Source of the DNA: Schizochytrium sp. CCTCC M209059
Lineage: Eukaryota; Sar; Bigyra; Thraustochytrida; Thraustochytriidae
Assembly (NCBI GenBank): GCA_000818945.1
Contig: JTFK01001327.1
Coordinates: forward strand, 1 to 31,333
Length of the DNA: 31,333 nt
Direction of reading: 5' to 3'
Shown: one piece after another, positions 10,400 through 19,676 of the stretch
Layout of the letters: each line of letters starts with the position of its first letter
Numbering within the stretch: the stretch's first letter is position 1
The notes under the pieces: generated by a model
What the model was told of the DNA's origin: nothing
Database searches by the model: none
The model's input: the letters and a program-made list of their open reading frames with translations, nothing else
Program-made: the position numbers and the translations under genes

Positions 10400-13300
10400 A
10401 TGATGCACGATGACGCCCGCGCCTTTGAGAACGACCAGTTCTACCAGCAGGTCGACAACATGCAGCCTCATCTCGGTGGAGACATCTTGTATAATAATAA
10501 CGCCACCAGCTCGTCTTACTCCGGCCAGGGCATGTCCTACGCACCCCCGGCAGCCATGGATCCGCAATTCTCCACAGGTGGGCTCCCCGACTTTGGCGGC
10601 TTCCAGGATTCCTTCTTCTCAAGTGGACCCTACGGCCAGGACTCCTTTCTCGACATGCCCACCATGAGTTCCCCGTCGCGATCCCAATCCCCGGCCCCCG
10701 GCATGCACCAAATGTATTCGCAGCAACAACAGCATCAACAACAACAGCCCGTCGCCGCTGCTTCCGACTATGCTGGTAATGTCGAACAGCAACAGCAGCC
10801 TAAGCGGCAACTCAAGCGGTACTCGTCCTCGGCGCTCCAGATGCAAGCCATTGACCAGCTTCTCGAGGGTGGCGACTTTGATTTGCCTTCTGGCGACAAC
10901 CTCTACTTCCCCATGTCCATGGACGTTCCCTCGGCGCCATCTTCCCAGCCGCCAGCCTACAACGACAACTCTTACGCACAACAACAAATGTACATGCCCT
11001 CCAGCAGCAGCAGCAGTAGCAGCGCTAATAACAGCAGTATGCAGGCCGCGTACGCCGCGCCGCCTCCGCCAGCTGGACCTCCACCCATGATGATGCCTAC
11101 ACCCATGCGCAAAATGTCGTCCGCCGCGGCTTCTGCCGACGACGACGATGTCACGTCCGCATACGTGCAAATCAAGCTTGCTAGTGGTGGACCTAGACCC
11201 GCCAATTTCCGTCTTGGCCAAAGTGTTGACGGTGTCTTCTTCTTTGAGGCAGCGGGTAATCTCATGGGCGCAGGCGTTCTCGTCGGAGACGTTCTCGTTG
11301 AAACCGATGGCGAAATTATCCCCCCTTCGCTCACCGTTGCCCAGGCATCCGAACGCGTTGCCCGGGCTCGTGTTCTCTGCATGAACCGCGTCACCCCCGT
11401 CCTTGAAAGTGCACCCGCTCCCAATGACCCCTGGATGCTCGACATTGACAACGACGAATCCGCCTTTTCTATTGTGCCCTTTGACGATGTCGACGACGTC
11501 AAGCTCAACGCTGACGCAGCTGCCATCGCAGACTCCATGGCAGCGGCAGCGGCCATGGGACCCGCCGCCTCTACGTCTTCCTCTCTTGACTCGAGCAGCA
11601 CGGGTACCACGGTGGCCTCCCCCCCTGGTGTCGACGTCACTCCTTCATCGGCGCGCGCTCCCAAACGCCCCGCTCCGCGCTCCACCAGTGTTGGTTCCAT
11701 GTCGACCACCTCGTCCTCGCGGACCAAGCGCACGCGACCCACCTGCGCTTCGGAAGGATGCACAGACGCAGCGCTCAGCGCCGCTGTCGGCTACTGCAAG
11801 ACGCATGCAATTTATACGTGCAGCACTGAAGGATGCGAGCGCCATGCACGTCTTAACCAGCAACTGTGCACCATTCATGGTCGCGTCAAGGGACCGGAAA
11901 CCCAAAGCGGTCGTCGTCGTTGCAAAATCGAAAACTGCCTCAAGGCAGCGGCCTGCTCGGGACTTTGCAAGGCTCATGGCGGCGGAAAACGTTGCCAAAT
12001 GCCCGAGTGCACCAAGGCTGCACAGGGCGCGACCATGCTTTGCGTCGCTCATGGTGGAGGGCGTCGCTGCAAGATGGAGGGCTGCAACAAGCTCGATCAG
12101 GGTGGCGGCATGTGCAAGGCCCACGGAGGCGGACGCCGCTGCACGCATCCCGACTGCCCCAAGTCAGCCCAGGGCCAGGTCCCGTTTTGCATCCAACACG
12201 GAGGTGGTGTCCGCTGCAAGGAAGAGGGCTGCAACAAGCTTGCCGGTGGCGGTGGTCTCTGCCGTGCTCACCGCGCGGGCGGCAAGACTTGCAGTACGCC
12301 GGACTGCATGCAGCTCGCTCACGGTGGCACCAACTATTGCAAGAAACACGGTGGCGGTCGCCGCTGCCGCGAGTCGGGCTGCACGCGTGCCGCGGTCAGC
12401 GCCTTCCCGCGTGATCTTTGCACCCGGCATGGTGGTGGACGTCGTTGCGCCGAGGAAGGATGCACCAAGTCGGCCGTCGGTCGTACCGATCGCTGCACCG
12501 CCCATGGGGGTGGGGTGCGTTGCGAGATGGACGGCTGCAGCAAAGCTGCCGTCGGCCAAGCCGTCGAGCTTGCCACCACCCCTGGCCAGCCCATGCGTCT
12601 TTGTAAAGCGCATGGAGGCGGGCGTCGCTGCAAGCACCCCGATGGCTGCACTCGCTCTGCTGAAGGCTCGCTAGATCGCTGCAAGGCCCATGGAGGCGGG
12701 AAACGCTGCGCCATCGAGGGCTGCCCTCGTTCGGCTCGCGGATCCACGGCGTACTGTATCACCCATGGAGGAGGGAAACGCTGCATCGTCGACGGCTGCA
12801 ACACATCGGCTCAGGGCGCCAAGGGTCTTTGCGTGGCCCATGGCGGCGGTCGCCGCTGCAAGCATGAGGGCTGCGACAAGCTCGACCAGGGCGGCGGGCT
12901 TTGCAAAGCTCATGGCGGCGGGAAACGCTGTCAAGTTGAGGGCTGCCTCAAGGCTGCGCAGGGCAGCGAGGGCTATTGCGTCACTCACGGAGGAGGCCGT
13001 CGGTGCCGCATGCCTGGTTGTACCAAGCACGACATCGGCAAGGGCTTCTGCCGTCCCCATGGCCAGACCCGACGCTGCGAGGCTCCGGACTGCGACCGCT
13101 ATGACGCTGGTGGAGGATTTTGCAAGGCCCATGGCGGCGGCAAGCGCTGCGCCCACGATGGCTGCGCACGTGCTGCGGCGGACGCCCGCACCGAGTTTTG
13201 CACCGTCCACGGCGGAGGCAAGCGTTGCGGCGTAGAGAATTGCAACCGTTCCGTGCGCGGAGGCTCCAAATTTTGCGTTAGCCACGGAGGAGGCCGTCGC

Positions 13301-13777
13301 TGCCAGGTGCCTGGATGCACAAAGCATGATGCTGGTCGCGGCAAATGCAAGGCTCATGGCGGCGGTCGTCGTTGCCAGTTCGAGGGCTGCCCCAAGTCGG
13401 CCACGAGCGCTGGCAACAAGCTCTTTTGCATCAAACACGGTGGCGGACGTCGCTGCCAAGTTCTCAACTGTGAAACCTCGGCCCGCCATGGTTCGGCATA
13501 CTGCCGTCTGCATCAAGAGCTCCTTGGCGCCAATGGCTCCTCTTCGGCATCGCAGTCGTCGGCACGTCTTTCGCGTGCACCTTCGATCGCTAGCTCGACG
13601 GTCTCGAGCGTTACGGATGCGAGTCAGGTGAACTCCTCCTCGAACGCTGGCACCCCTGCTCCCCCCATCCAGCGTAGCGCATCGGGCTATCACTATGATA
13701 GCTCGGCCTCCAACTCGATGCAGCTCTCCTCCTCATCTTCCTCTGGCATCGTCGAGCAGATCACCGTCAACCAGTAA
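10400..13777 (+). CDS. WRKY19-like protein with 23 tandem zinc modules
   Basis: The protein is 1125 aa. The first in-frame ATG-ATG follows an A-rich context and an upstream in-frame TGA. Residues 1-250 are Gln/Ser/Pro-rich and resemble a transactivation region. Residues about 255-335 form a compact segment with a PDZ-like pattern (GDVLVETDGE preceded by hydrophobic strands). Residues about 417-447 are Ser/Arg/Lys-rich and could be a nuclear localisation signal. Residues 449-1038 contain 23 modules of C-x4-C-x9/10-C-x2-H, mostly linked by HGGG[RKV]RC; variants are module 11 (long x21 loop), module 12 (C-x5-C) and the first two, which lack the linker. The tail is Ser-rich. Such arrays are commonly annotated as 'probable WRKY transcription factor 19' in stramenopiles, but no WRKYGQK motif is present. 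A nuclear DNA- or protein-binding regulator is likely; targets are unknown. Codon use is strongly C/G-ending, typical of a real gene. It is convergent with the LRR gene, 254 bp apart. Confidence 0.9.
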   Translation: MMHDDARAFENDQFYQQVDNMQPHLGGDILYNNNATSSSYSGQGMSYAPPAAMDPQFSTGGLPDFGGFQDSFFSSGPYGQDSFLDMPTMSSPSRSQSPAPGMHQMYSQQQQHQQQQPVAAASDYAGNVEQQQQPKRQLKRYSSSALQMQAIDQLLEGGDFDLPSGDNLYFPMSMDVPSAPSSQPPAYNDNSYAQQQMYMPSSSSSSSSANNSSMQAAYAAPPPPAGPPPMMMPTPMRKMSSAAASADDDDVTSAYVQIKLASGGPRPANFRLGQSVDGVFFFEAAGNLMGAGVLVGDVLVETDGEIIPPSLTVAQASERVARARVLCMNRVTPVLESAPAPNDPWMLDIDNDESAFSIVPFDDVDDVKLNADAAAIADSMAAAAAMGPAASTSSSLDSSSTGTTVASPPGVDVTPSSARAPKRPAPRSTSVGSMSTTSSSRTKRTRPTCASEGCTDAALSAAVGYCKTHAIYTCSTEGCERHARLNQQLCTIHGRVKGPETQSGRRRCKIENCLKAAACSGLCKAHGGGKRCQMPECTKAAQGATMLCVAHGGGRRCKMEGCNKLDQGGGMCKAHGGGRRCTHPDCPKSAQGQVPFCIQHGGGVRCKEEGCNKLAGGGGLCRAHRAGGKTCSTPDCMQLAHGGTNYCKKHGGGRRCRESGCTRAAVSAFPRDLCTRHGGGRRCAEEGCTKSAVGRTDRCTAHGGGVRCEMDGCSKAAVGQAVELATTPGQPMRLCKAHGGGRRCKHPDGCTRSAEGSLDRCKAHGGGKRCAIEGCPRSARGSTAYCITHGGGKRCIVDGCNTSAQGAKGLCVAHGGGRRCKHEGCDKLDQGGGLCKAHGGGKRCQVEGCLKAAQGSEGYCVTHGGGRRCRMPGCTKHDIGKGFCRPHGQTRRCEAPDCDRYDAGGGFCKAHGGGKRCAHDGCARAAADARTEFCTVHGGGKRCGVENCNRSVRGGSKFCVSHGGGRRCQVPGCTKHDAGRGKCKAHGGGRRCQFEGCPKSATSAGNKLFCIKHGGGRRCQVLNCETSARHGSAYCRLHQELLGANGSSSASQSSARLSRAPSIASSTVSSVTDASQVNSSSNAGTPAPPIQRSASGYHYDSSASNSMQLSSSSSSGIVEQITVNQ
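11744..13513 (+). repeat. Coding tandem array: 23 zinc-module units of ~72-75 bp
   Basis: Each unit encodes about 24-25 residues with conserved Cys, Cys, Cys and His codons and a GGN-GGN-GGN glycine linker. Two unit flavours recur: a Gly-loop form (KLDQGGG before the third Cys) and a Ser/Ala form (KSAQG or KAAQG). This suggests growth by duplication of small blocks. Unit 11 carries a loop about 11 residues longer than usual. Confidence 0.9.
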
Positions 13778-14031
13778 GAATGTGTGTATTTCCTGGCGCT
13801 TCGGAAAGGGACTTCAGCCAGGCGAAATATGCATATTTCTCTTTGAACAAATCTATCACAACCTTTTCCCCTGTAAAGTGCATGTCAATGATACTCTTAC
13901 TTTTCCTGTCTCTACACATTGCCGACCTTGTCTGCAACTCCCTTTGCTTTGCTTCTTTTCTCATAAAAGCAAAAAGAAAACATGATTTCCGTCCTCACGG
14001 GACCCAGCGATTCAACTATTCATGCTCGGCT

Positions 14032-15015
14032 TTAGGTCCTTGCTGGAGGTCGGCTTCTTCGGCCCAACATGCGTTTCTTGTCCTTGAGGTCTTTGGTGAG
14101 CGCGTCAAGCTGGGCGCTGATCGAACTCAGCGATGGTAAGGGATCACGCTCCTCCTCAATTTTGGTCGTGCGTGCCTCTTTTTCAGATGCAGGGATAGTA
14201 CAGGAATCGATCAATTCTACGCGATCTTCATCAACTTTGCACTCATCGGGAATAGTGTTCCTTTCAGCCATGGCATGATGCTTTTCGTTCCACGTCTCTC
14301 GGAGTGAAACCTCTTCGGATACCCTATCCATATCACTGACTTGTTCAGGATGGGTTTGGTGGTGGTCATAATTGCTGACAGCACGCTTGATTGCAGAGCC
14401 ATCATTTTCTGGACTTGTATCAATGTTGTGATCGCAAGGGAGTGTGGAAAAGCACCTATTGTCAGGCTTTTCAACATTTTCTTCCTCGTTGTTTGTGCCG
14501 TTCTCGTCAACATCAGCATTATCATCAGCATTATCATCACAAACTGTTTTCAATGCAATTGGCTCTTCCTGTAATGGATTGCCGACGAGCTCAAGGTGTT
14601 GAAGGCGACGCTCAAGGTCAACGGGTACCATCTTGATGTTGTTGTGTTGTGCCCATACGGTAGAGATGCGATCGCACGCAAGCAATGGGTCTAACCCTGT
14701 TATACTATTGTGCGCACAATCAAGTTCGCGTAAATTTACCAGAGCCTCGACACCATCGAGTCGACTTAGCTTCGCATGACTGACGCAAAGTCTAGAGAGC
14801 AAAGTGAACGGCCTGAGCCCATTTAAGCTGTCAATTTCCGTAAAGCGAGCCCGCAAGACCCGTACCAGACCCGCGTACCCGCCCAGTACACGTGCAAGAA
14901 CGTCCGCGTTCACATTTTCCTGATTGCTCACGTTGACTTCTTCGAGCAGCGACTGCTTCACGACCTCCGACGAGCAGGCATCGACGCGCCGACGCACGCG
15001 GGTGACGCTCGCCAT
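14032..15015 (-). CDS. Leucine-rich-repeat protein, SDS22-like
   Basis: The protein is 327 aa. The frame is open further upstream, but the only codon there that could start it is GTG at 15093; the ATG at 15015 has a strong context (GGAAAATGGCG) and is chosen. Residues about 45-150 hold four to five leucine-rich repeats of the SDS22 type (LxxLxxLxxLxLxxNxI, for example LRELDCAHNSITGL and LQHLELVGNPL). Residues about 155-270 are Asp/Asn/Glu-rich and probably disordered. The last ~45 residues form a short coiled coil (SAQLDALTKDLKDKKRM) with a basic end. Such proteins are usually scaffolds for phosphatases, ciliary assembly factors or nuclear proteins; the exact role here is not identifiable. 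Its 3' end faces the zinc-module gene and its 5' end faces the gene at 15496. Confidence 0.8.
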   Translation of the reverse strand: MASVTRVRRRVDACSSEVVKQSLLEEVNVSNQENVNADVLARVLGGYAGLVRVLRARFTEIDSLNGLRPFTLLSRLCVSHAKLSRLDGVEALVNLRELDCAHNSITGLDPLLACDRISTVWAQHNNIKMVPVDLERRLQHLELVGNPLQEEPIALKTVCDDNADDNADVDENGTNNEEENVEKPDNRCFSTLPCDHNIDTSPENDGSAIKRAVSNYDHHQTHPEQVSDMDRVSEEVSLRETWNEKHHAMAERNTIPDECKVDEDRVELIDSCTIPASEKEARTTKIEEERDPLPSLSSISAQLDALTKDLKDKKRMLGRRSRPPART

Positions 15016-15495
15016 TTTCCTCTTTTGGATTGACGCGCTTGATCGCACAAGGGCACAGCCACCGCAGGCTGAGCTCAATTTTCGTAACGGCACGAAACAA
15101 AAACATCCAAAATCTACTTCTTTGTCCAGTCTTCGACCGCCTCAGTAAAAGGAGCTTATATTTCTCCGTGTCTACGAGGGATAGATTTTAATCAACGTGC
15201 GCTAGCCTAGACATCTCCGCCCTGGAGAATGTACATAACTCAATAGCGATCCTCCAGACACAGACTCTAAAAGCTGTCCTAGCACCCAATTTTCGACAAC
15301 CCATTTTCCAAGCGCAAAGCGATGTCGGAGCGCAACCCGTTTCCAGAGCACAACCCGTTTTCGGGGCGCAACCCGAATATTCGACGCGCAACCCAAATTT
15401 GAAGCGCAACCCTTTTTCAGAGCGCAACCCTTTTTCGGAGCCCATCACAACGATGGCAAAGAGCAAAAACCCCGCCCAAGTCCGCGCGCCACAAG
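15016..15495. promoter_or_regulatory. Divergent intergenic region (candidate bidirectional promoter)
   Basis: 480 bp separate the start codons of the minus-strand LRR gene and the plus-strand gene at 15496. The plus-strand half holds an 18-bp tandem repeat (15313-15432). An ATG at 15453 in good context (ACAACGATGG) opens a different frame that overlaps the downstream gene, so it could act as an upstream ORF. Promoter function is inferred from position. Confidence 0.45.
15313..15432. repeat. 18-bp tandem repeat with core GCGCAACCC, 6-7 copies
   Basis: CAACCC cores begin at 15333, 15351, 15369, 15389, 15407 and 15425, giving periods of 18, 18, 20, 18 and 18 bp. A degenerate copy (GCGCAAAGC) precedes the first. 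The spacer is T-rich (GTTTTC or TTTTTC) followed by AGA or GGA. The array ends 64 bp before the ATG at 15496. Confidence 0.9.
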
Positions 15496-16209
15496 ATGCT
15501 GCGCGGGGCGGCGGGCGCGCGGGGGCTAGCCAGCAAGGCGACACGCGCCGCCAAGAAGCGGCGCAGGAACGACAGCGCGCAGCGGCTCCAGCGCGAGCAG
15601 CATCAGCGGCGCGAGCAAGAGGCACGGCCGGCCGGCTTGCGCCAGGAGCGGCTGGCCGCGGCGAACGAAGAGCGCCGCCTCGCCGACCGCGCGGCGAGAC
15701 TCGCACGAGAAGCGCGAAACCCAGAGCCGAGCCGGCAGCGCGCCATCTGGCCGGATGGCGGCACCATTATGCCCTCTTCCAAGGCTCGTGCACCGCGGAG
15801 GATACAGACCAAGCAGCGCGTCCCGCCCGAGGGCGTCAACGCGCTAGCCCTTATGGAGGGCTCCGCCAAACTCTGGGCCAAGACCGCCAGCCGCCTCGAA
15901 GACGCCGGCAATCTCTCCGCCAAAGACTACGAAGCTGCGTACGCTCAGGCCGTGGCCGCTCGGAATCTAGCCATTACCTCCAAGTGCGAGTGCCGTGTGC
16001 TCATGGCCGATGCCGCTTGCACGGCTGGAGCCAAAATGATCTACTCTGACCTGCTCAATCGTGCGGATCTCATTCACGCCCGCATTAACGAAAGCCTCGG
16101 CGAGGTGCCTCGTCGTCGCGCATCCTCTTCCTCGCGAATGGCGGTGCGTGCTTTATCCGCCGGCGCTCTCGTTTCCGCGACGATTGCTGCCTTGGCATTC
16201 ATTCTTTGA
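15496..16209 (+). CDS. Unknown basic coiled-coil protein with C-terminal membrane tail
   Basis: The protein is 237 aa and matches no family I recognise. Residues 1-75 are rich in Arg, Ala, Gln and Glu with heptad-like spacing (for example LRQERLAAANEERRLADRAA), so a positively charged coiled coil is likely. Residues about 110-200 form an Ala-rich helical segment with Cys residues (SKCECRVLMADAAC). The final ~20 residues (VRALSAGALVSATIAALAFIL) are hydrophobic and end at the stop, which suggests a tail-anchored membrane protein. The start is the first ATG of this frame with A at -3. A different-frame ATG at 15453 lies just upstream. Codon use looks coding in this frame and not in the overlapping ones. 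Confidence 0.65.
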   Translation: MLRGAAGARGLASKATRAAKKRRRNDSAQRLQREQHQRREQEARPAGLRQERLAAANEERRLADRAARLAREARNPEPSRQRAIWPDGGTIMPSSKARAPRRIQTKQRVPPEGVNALALMEGSAKLWAKTASRLEDAGNLSAKDYEAAYAQAVAARNLAITSKCECRVLMADAACTAGAKMIYSDLLNRADLIHARINESLGEVPRRRASSSSRMAVRALSAGALVSATIAALAFIL

Positions 16210-16320
16210 TGGTAAAACAAGGTCTTCTTCTGCCGGACTGCCCGCCGGAGTCATGCGCGAGGGAGAAGGCGATAGATTATGAACATGTGTATTTGTGTAT
16301 AGAAATAGCGGGGATAAGAT

Positions 16321-16890
16321 GAACCTCCTTGGGCAATCCACCACACGGGAAAACTTGGGCCCAGGCAACCTGCCCCAGCAACGACAATGAAATGCATGAC
16401 CTCGGTGGTCTCAGCGCTTGGCCAATACAACACAACGCTCGGACTGCACCGGCAGGTCCTGGAGATGAAACGCCCAGACTGTACAAGGATAGACGCTGTC
16501 GAAAACTATTAAATTACGCATGAGCTGTACCAGGAGGTCCTCGAGACGAACGAGGAAGAGCTCGAGCCTAAGCACGGGCATCTATCTAGCCGTCATGCTG
16601 AGTTGTGTTGAGTGTCGTTCGTGCTGATCGTCCAGAAGCGATCAGTGGATGCGTTCGAACATGCCAACAAGGCTTAGAGAAGATTCTTGCCGTCAATTTC
16701 GCCTCAGATGAAACGTTTTTCAATATGGCTCACAAAAGGGCGGAGCGAGGCAGTGTCGTATTGCTGGCAACCATGCGGAGGCTGTTTCAGCGCTCACAAA
16801 GGCTGTAGAGAATCGAGAGGCACGGCTGGGCCCAGAGCGTGATCTGACTGCAAAGTCGCTGTGTTGGCTCGATGTAGCAACACACGATCT
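16321..16890 (+). pseudogene. Decayed kinesin-light-chain-type TPR array
   Basis: Reading the plus strand with frame changes shows parts of at least four ~42-residue TPR units. Around 16321-16509 one frame gives SALGQYNTTLGLHRQVLEMK and then DAVENY before a TAA at 16510. The same frame resumes with ELYQEVLETNEEELEPKHGH. From about 16605 a second frame gives GLEKILAVNFASDETFFNMA. From about 16766 a third frame gives NHAEAVSALTKAVENREARL followed by GPERDLTAKSLCWL. These match the known KLC/NB-TPR pattern (LYRQVLE, then LGPEHPDTL, then NNLA). The in-frame stops, two frame shifts and missing ATG show it is not a functional gene as sequenced. Sequencing errors or introns are a less likely explanation. 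Confidence 0.6.
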
Positions 16891-18300
16891 TATTATTTGG
16901 CATTCGCTAGGCCACGGACTACAAAATCTGGTTATAATAATACCAGAGCTGAATAGCAAGAAAAAGAGGCACACCAGGGTTAAAGGTCCGGTCAAATCTC
17001 TGGATATAATTGTTTCTTCACCTAGAGCGAATGAAACTCTTGGAATAGGTATTTCTTCACCTAAAGCTAGCGTGCGTGTGCCATTCGTTCAATCAAAAGT
17101 ATGTTATCTCGTTGTTGTTTTCATGAGCTTTTCTGGACCGAGCACTTGGGCCAGCCAGCCAGCTAGCCAGCCAGGAATGATGCTGATGATGGTTATTGGT
17201 TACAATGGTCCGAATTTGGAGAGAGCTGACGTTTACGTGTAGCGAGCCTGAAAGTCTGTCGCCTTTTACCCGTTTTTTGCGTCCACGTATACGGAGAGGG
17301 ACTGAACGACAAGCAAATTGCATTGGAGCACCGGAATGTCTACGAATGCGTCTTCGCGTCGAACGCTTGGAAGAAGGACGCATGTGCTCTCTGTCTTCAG
17401 AGCATCACGTTGAGACAGTCGCAGTCTGGGTGTTAAAAGCGCAAGCGCCCGTCTCGACCGCAAGGCCTTCCACGTCTACAAGACAGGTGGGGCACGCACG
17501 AGAGCTCGGGGCCAGAAAGCTTCTGCCACCGATGGTTGCGTACGTTTCCACGACGGCTGAGTTCTTCGCCATCGCTCCGGCCGAATGCCCGATCTACCGA
17601 CCACCATGGCCCCTGCTTCGAGTAGCCGGCTCTTCCCAAAACGTGCTGTGCTTCTCAAATGCGTCGGGGCTCCTTCAGCTGGCGGGATCTTCTTCATCAT
17701 CACAATAGCGCCGCTGCCTGCGTTGGCCGGCGGAGGCGGCCGGCGGTCTCCGCGCTACATCCTCCGTGCCGCAAAGTCCAAAGCGCGCCGCAATTTTATC
17801 GGCGACGCTTTGATCCAGGCCCCTGTGCGGCCCGTCCTGGTGGGCCTACCCAGGGCGCGGCGGCGGGCGAGCGCGTCCCAACGGCCGCGTCCCTGCGGGT
17901 CCCCGCCAGGAGGCGCCCCACACCCGGCGCGATCTCCGTTGCACAAAAGAAGCAGCGGCGGCGCATGGCCGTACGCTGTGGGTTGCCTTAATCCTCTTGT
18001 GCGCCCGCAGCGCGCCCCGGCGTAGCTTCAGGATATCACCCCAAGCATAGAAAGACCCGCCGGCGAGCTGGCCGCAGCAGCCTGCCACGACTGCGGGGAA
18101 ATGAAAGCCGCGCGAGGGGAAGCGAGCGATTGCTCCGCAGCAAGCGGCTCTTGCCTTGGCTGTGGAAGCTGCAGTAGTATCAGTGCAGCAAGCTTGGCAA
18201 CGACAACACTACTACTTCCCAGACGCCGTCGATCGATGGACACCCCGTCGCGCTGGCTGCTAGCTGGCTGGCTGGCATGGCTAGCTTGCTGGCTTGCAGG
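16891..18300. other. Intergenic DNA downstream of the TPR relic
   Basis: The third frame of the TPR relic stays open to a TAG at 17242, but its translation past about 16900 shows no TPR pattern. Between 17196 and 17710 both strands contain protein-like open frames (170 codons on plus; 55 codons from an ATG at 17572 on minus). Neither has a recognisable domain. No RNA gene or clear promoter element was seen. Confidence 0.45.
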
Positions 18301-18308
18301 AGGTAGGT

Positions 18309-18380
18309 GGCTCGGCTCGGTTTGGCTTGGCTTGCTTTCTCTTGGCTTGGCTTGTTTGGCTTCTCTTGGCTTGGCTGGCC
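18309..18380. repeat. Degenerate GGCTT/GGCTC repeats
   Basis: About ten loosely spaced GGCTT or GGCTC copies, interrupted by TTTCTC and TTTG. Confidence 0.75.
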
Positions 18381-19676
18381 AGGCAGTTGGCCACCGCCAG
18401 GGCGCGAATCTTTGCATCGGTCTACAGCCAAGAACGAGCTCCATCGCCGCTCGTGCTAGCTCTCCCCTCCCCACACGCACCAACTCGAGCATAACACACC
18501 GAGGTCGGAGATGCTTCGTTCTACTAACCGGCAACTCACCAACAGACCATCGCGATCGCTCCATCGATCGTTCGTTCTTGAGCCAAAGAATCGATCCAAC
18601 GATGGCCACCATCCACGCCGCCACCGGCCAGCCACACCACACGCCATTCTGCGTCCATCCATCCCGTCGGCACTGGTCACTCAGTCGCGTGCCGGGTCTT
18701 TCGCCCCGCCCTGCACCGGCCCGGGTCTTTCGCCCTCCCTCGCCGCGCGGGTCTTTCTTTCGCCGCCTCGCGCGTCGTCCCGCCGCCTCCTCTCCCGCCC
18801 TCTCCGCGCCTGCCCTTCGCCGCGCCGTGCCGCCGCGCCTCGCGGCACAGAGCCCGGGCTGCAGGTTCAGGTTCTCGGTGCGTTCGCGCGGCGACGTCCC
18901 CCAACTCTCCGTCCCGGTGGGGGCGGCAACGGCCCGGGCCTCGCCCCGGAGGCGCCCTGCCTACGCCGCGACGGCTGCGTGCACGTGCAAGCATGCAGGC
19001 ATGCAGGCAGGCATGCAGGCTCGGCCAGCCGGCTGCGGCGTGCCGCGAGGGCCGCGGACCGTCCGACGGCGCAGGGCGGGAGCGGGGCGGAGGCAGAGGC
19101 AGACGCGAAGAGCTGCGGAGAGAGCCTCGCCGCCGATCGGTCGACGTGGCGTGGGTCTAGGCGCTTCTTCGCGACGTCTGCGCAGCGCAGGGCGCGGCAC
19201 GAGCCCGGGCTCGCTGAGTACCCGCTGAGTGCCTGCGGAACTGCGGCGCTTTTCACACGCACACAGTCGCGCCCGCAGCCGCACGCGCGCCACGCCGCGC
19301 ACACAGCGGGCGCCTGGCTGTGGGCGAAAGCGAGCGAGCGGTGGCGTCGGGGACGTGAAGCGGCGAAGCAGTGCGGCCGCGCGGGGACGGAGGCCGCGCC
19401 ACCCGGTGACGACGCGGGAGCGAAAGAGCGCGACGGGTGGCTGGCAGTGGGCAGGCCGAGCTGGCGCCCAAAAGGAGCGCCCGCAATTTTTCTCCGCCGG
19501 CGAAATAGAAGAGCAGAGCAAAGCAGAGCAGTGCAGAGCAACGCAGGGCAGGCCGTCCGTGCCTGCAGAGCGTCTTTCGAGCGAGGTCTTTCGCCGCGAC
19601 GCGGGGCCGAGTCGGATCGCGTCGGAGGATAGTTTGTGGAGAATAATGCCGCTGTAGTATACGTACCTACCTGCTA

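Noticed and set aside
9190..10622. Long frames on both strands between the purine tract and the zinc-module gene
   Set aside because: They are translations of GC-rich microsatellites ((AAAC)n, (AGCGG)n, (CG)n) and the minus ones overlap the real gene's 5' end antisense.
11403..12674. 423-codon plus-strand frame inside the zinc-module gene, and the antisense frames there
   Set aside because: These are shadows of a periodic GC-rich coding repeat. The Cys/His modules appear only in the 10400-13777 frame.
10400..13777. Classification as a true WRKY transcription factor
   Set aside because: No WRKYGQK motif or C2H2 WRKY zinc finger is present. The label rests only on the shared Cys/His module repeats.
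15016..15093. Extension of the LRR protein to an upstream GTG start
   Set aside because: The extra 26 codons start at GTG; the ATG at 15015 has a strong eukaryotic context and suits a nuclear gene.
17405..17572. 55-codon minus-strand frame with a CPTC motif
   Set aside because: The start context is good, but it is short, lacks the remaining ligands of any zinc-finger class and overlaps a longer plus-strand frame.
18101..19632. Two overlapping ~375-codon plus-strand frames
   Set aside because: Both are Arg/Ala/Pro-rich, in different frames over the same DNA, with long antisense frames as well. This is typical of GC-rich non-coding sequence.
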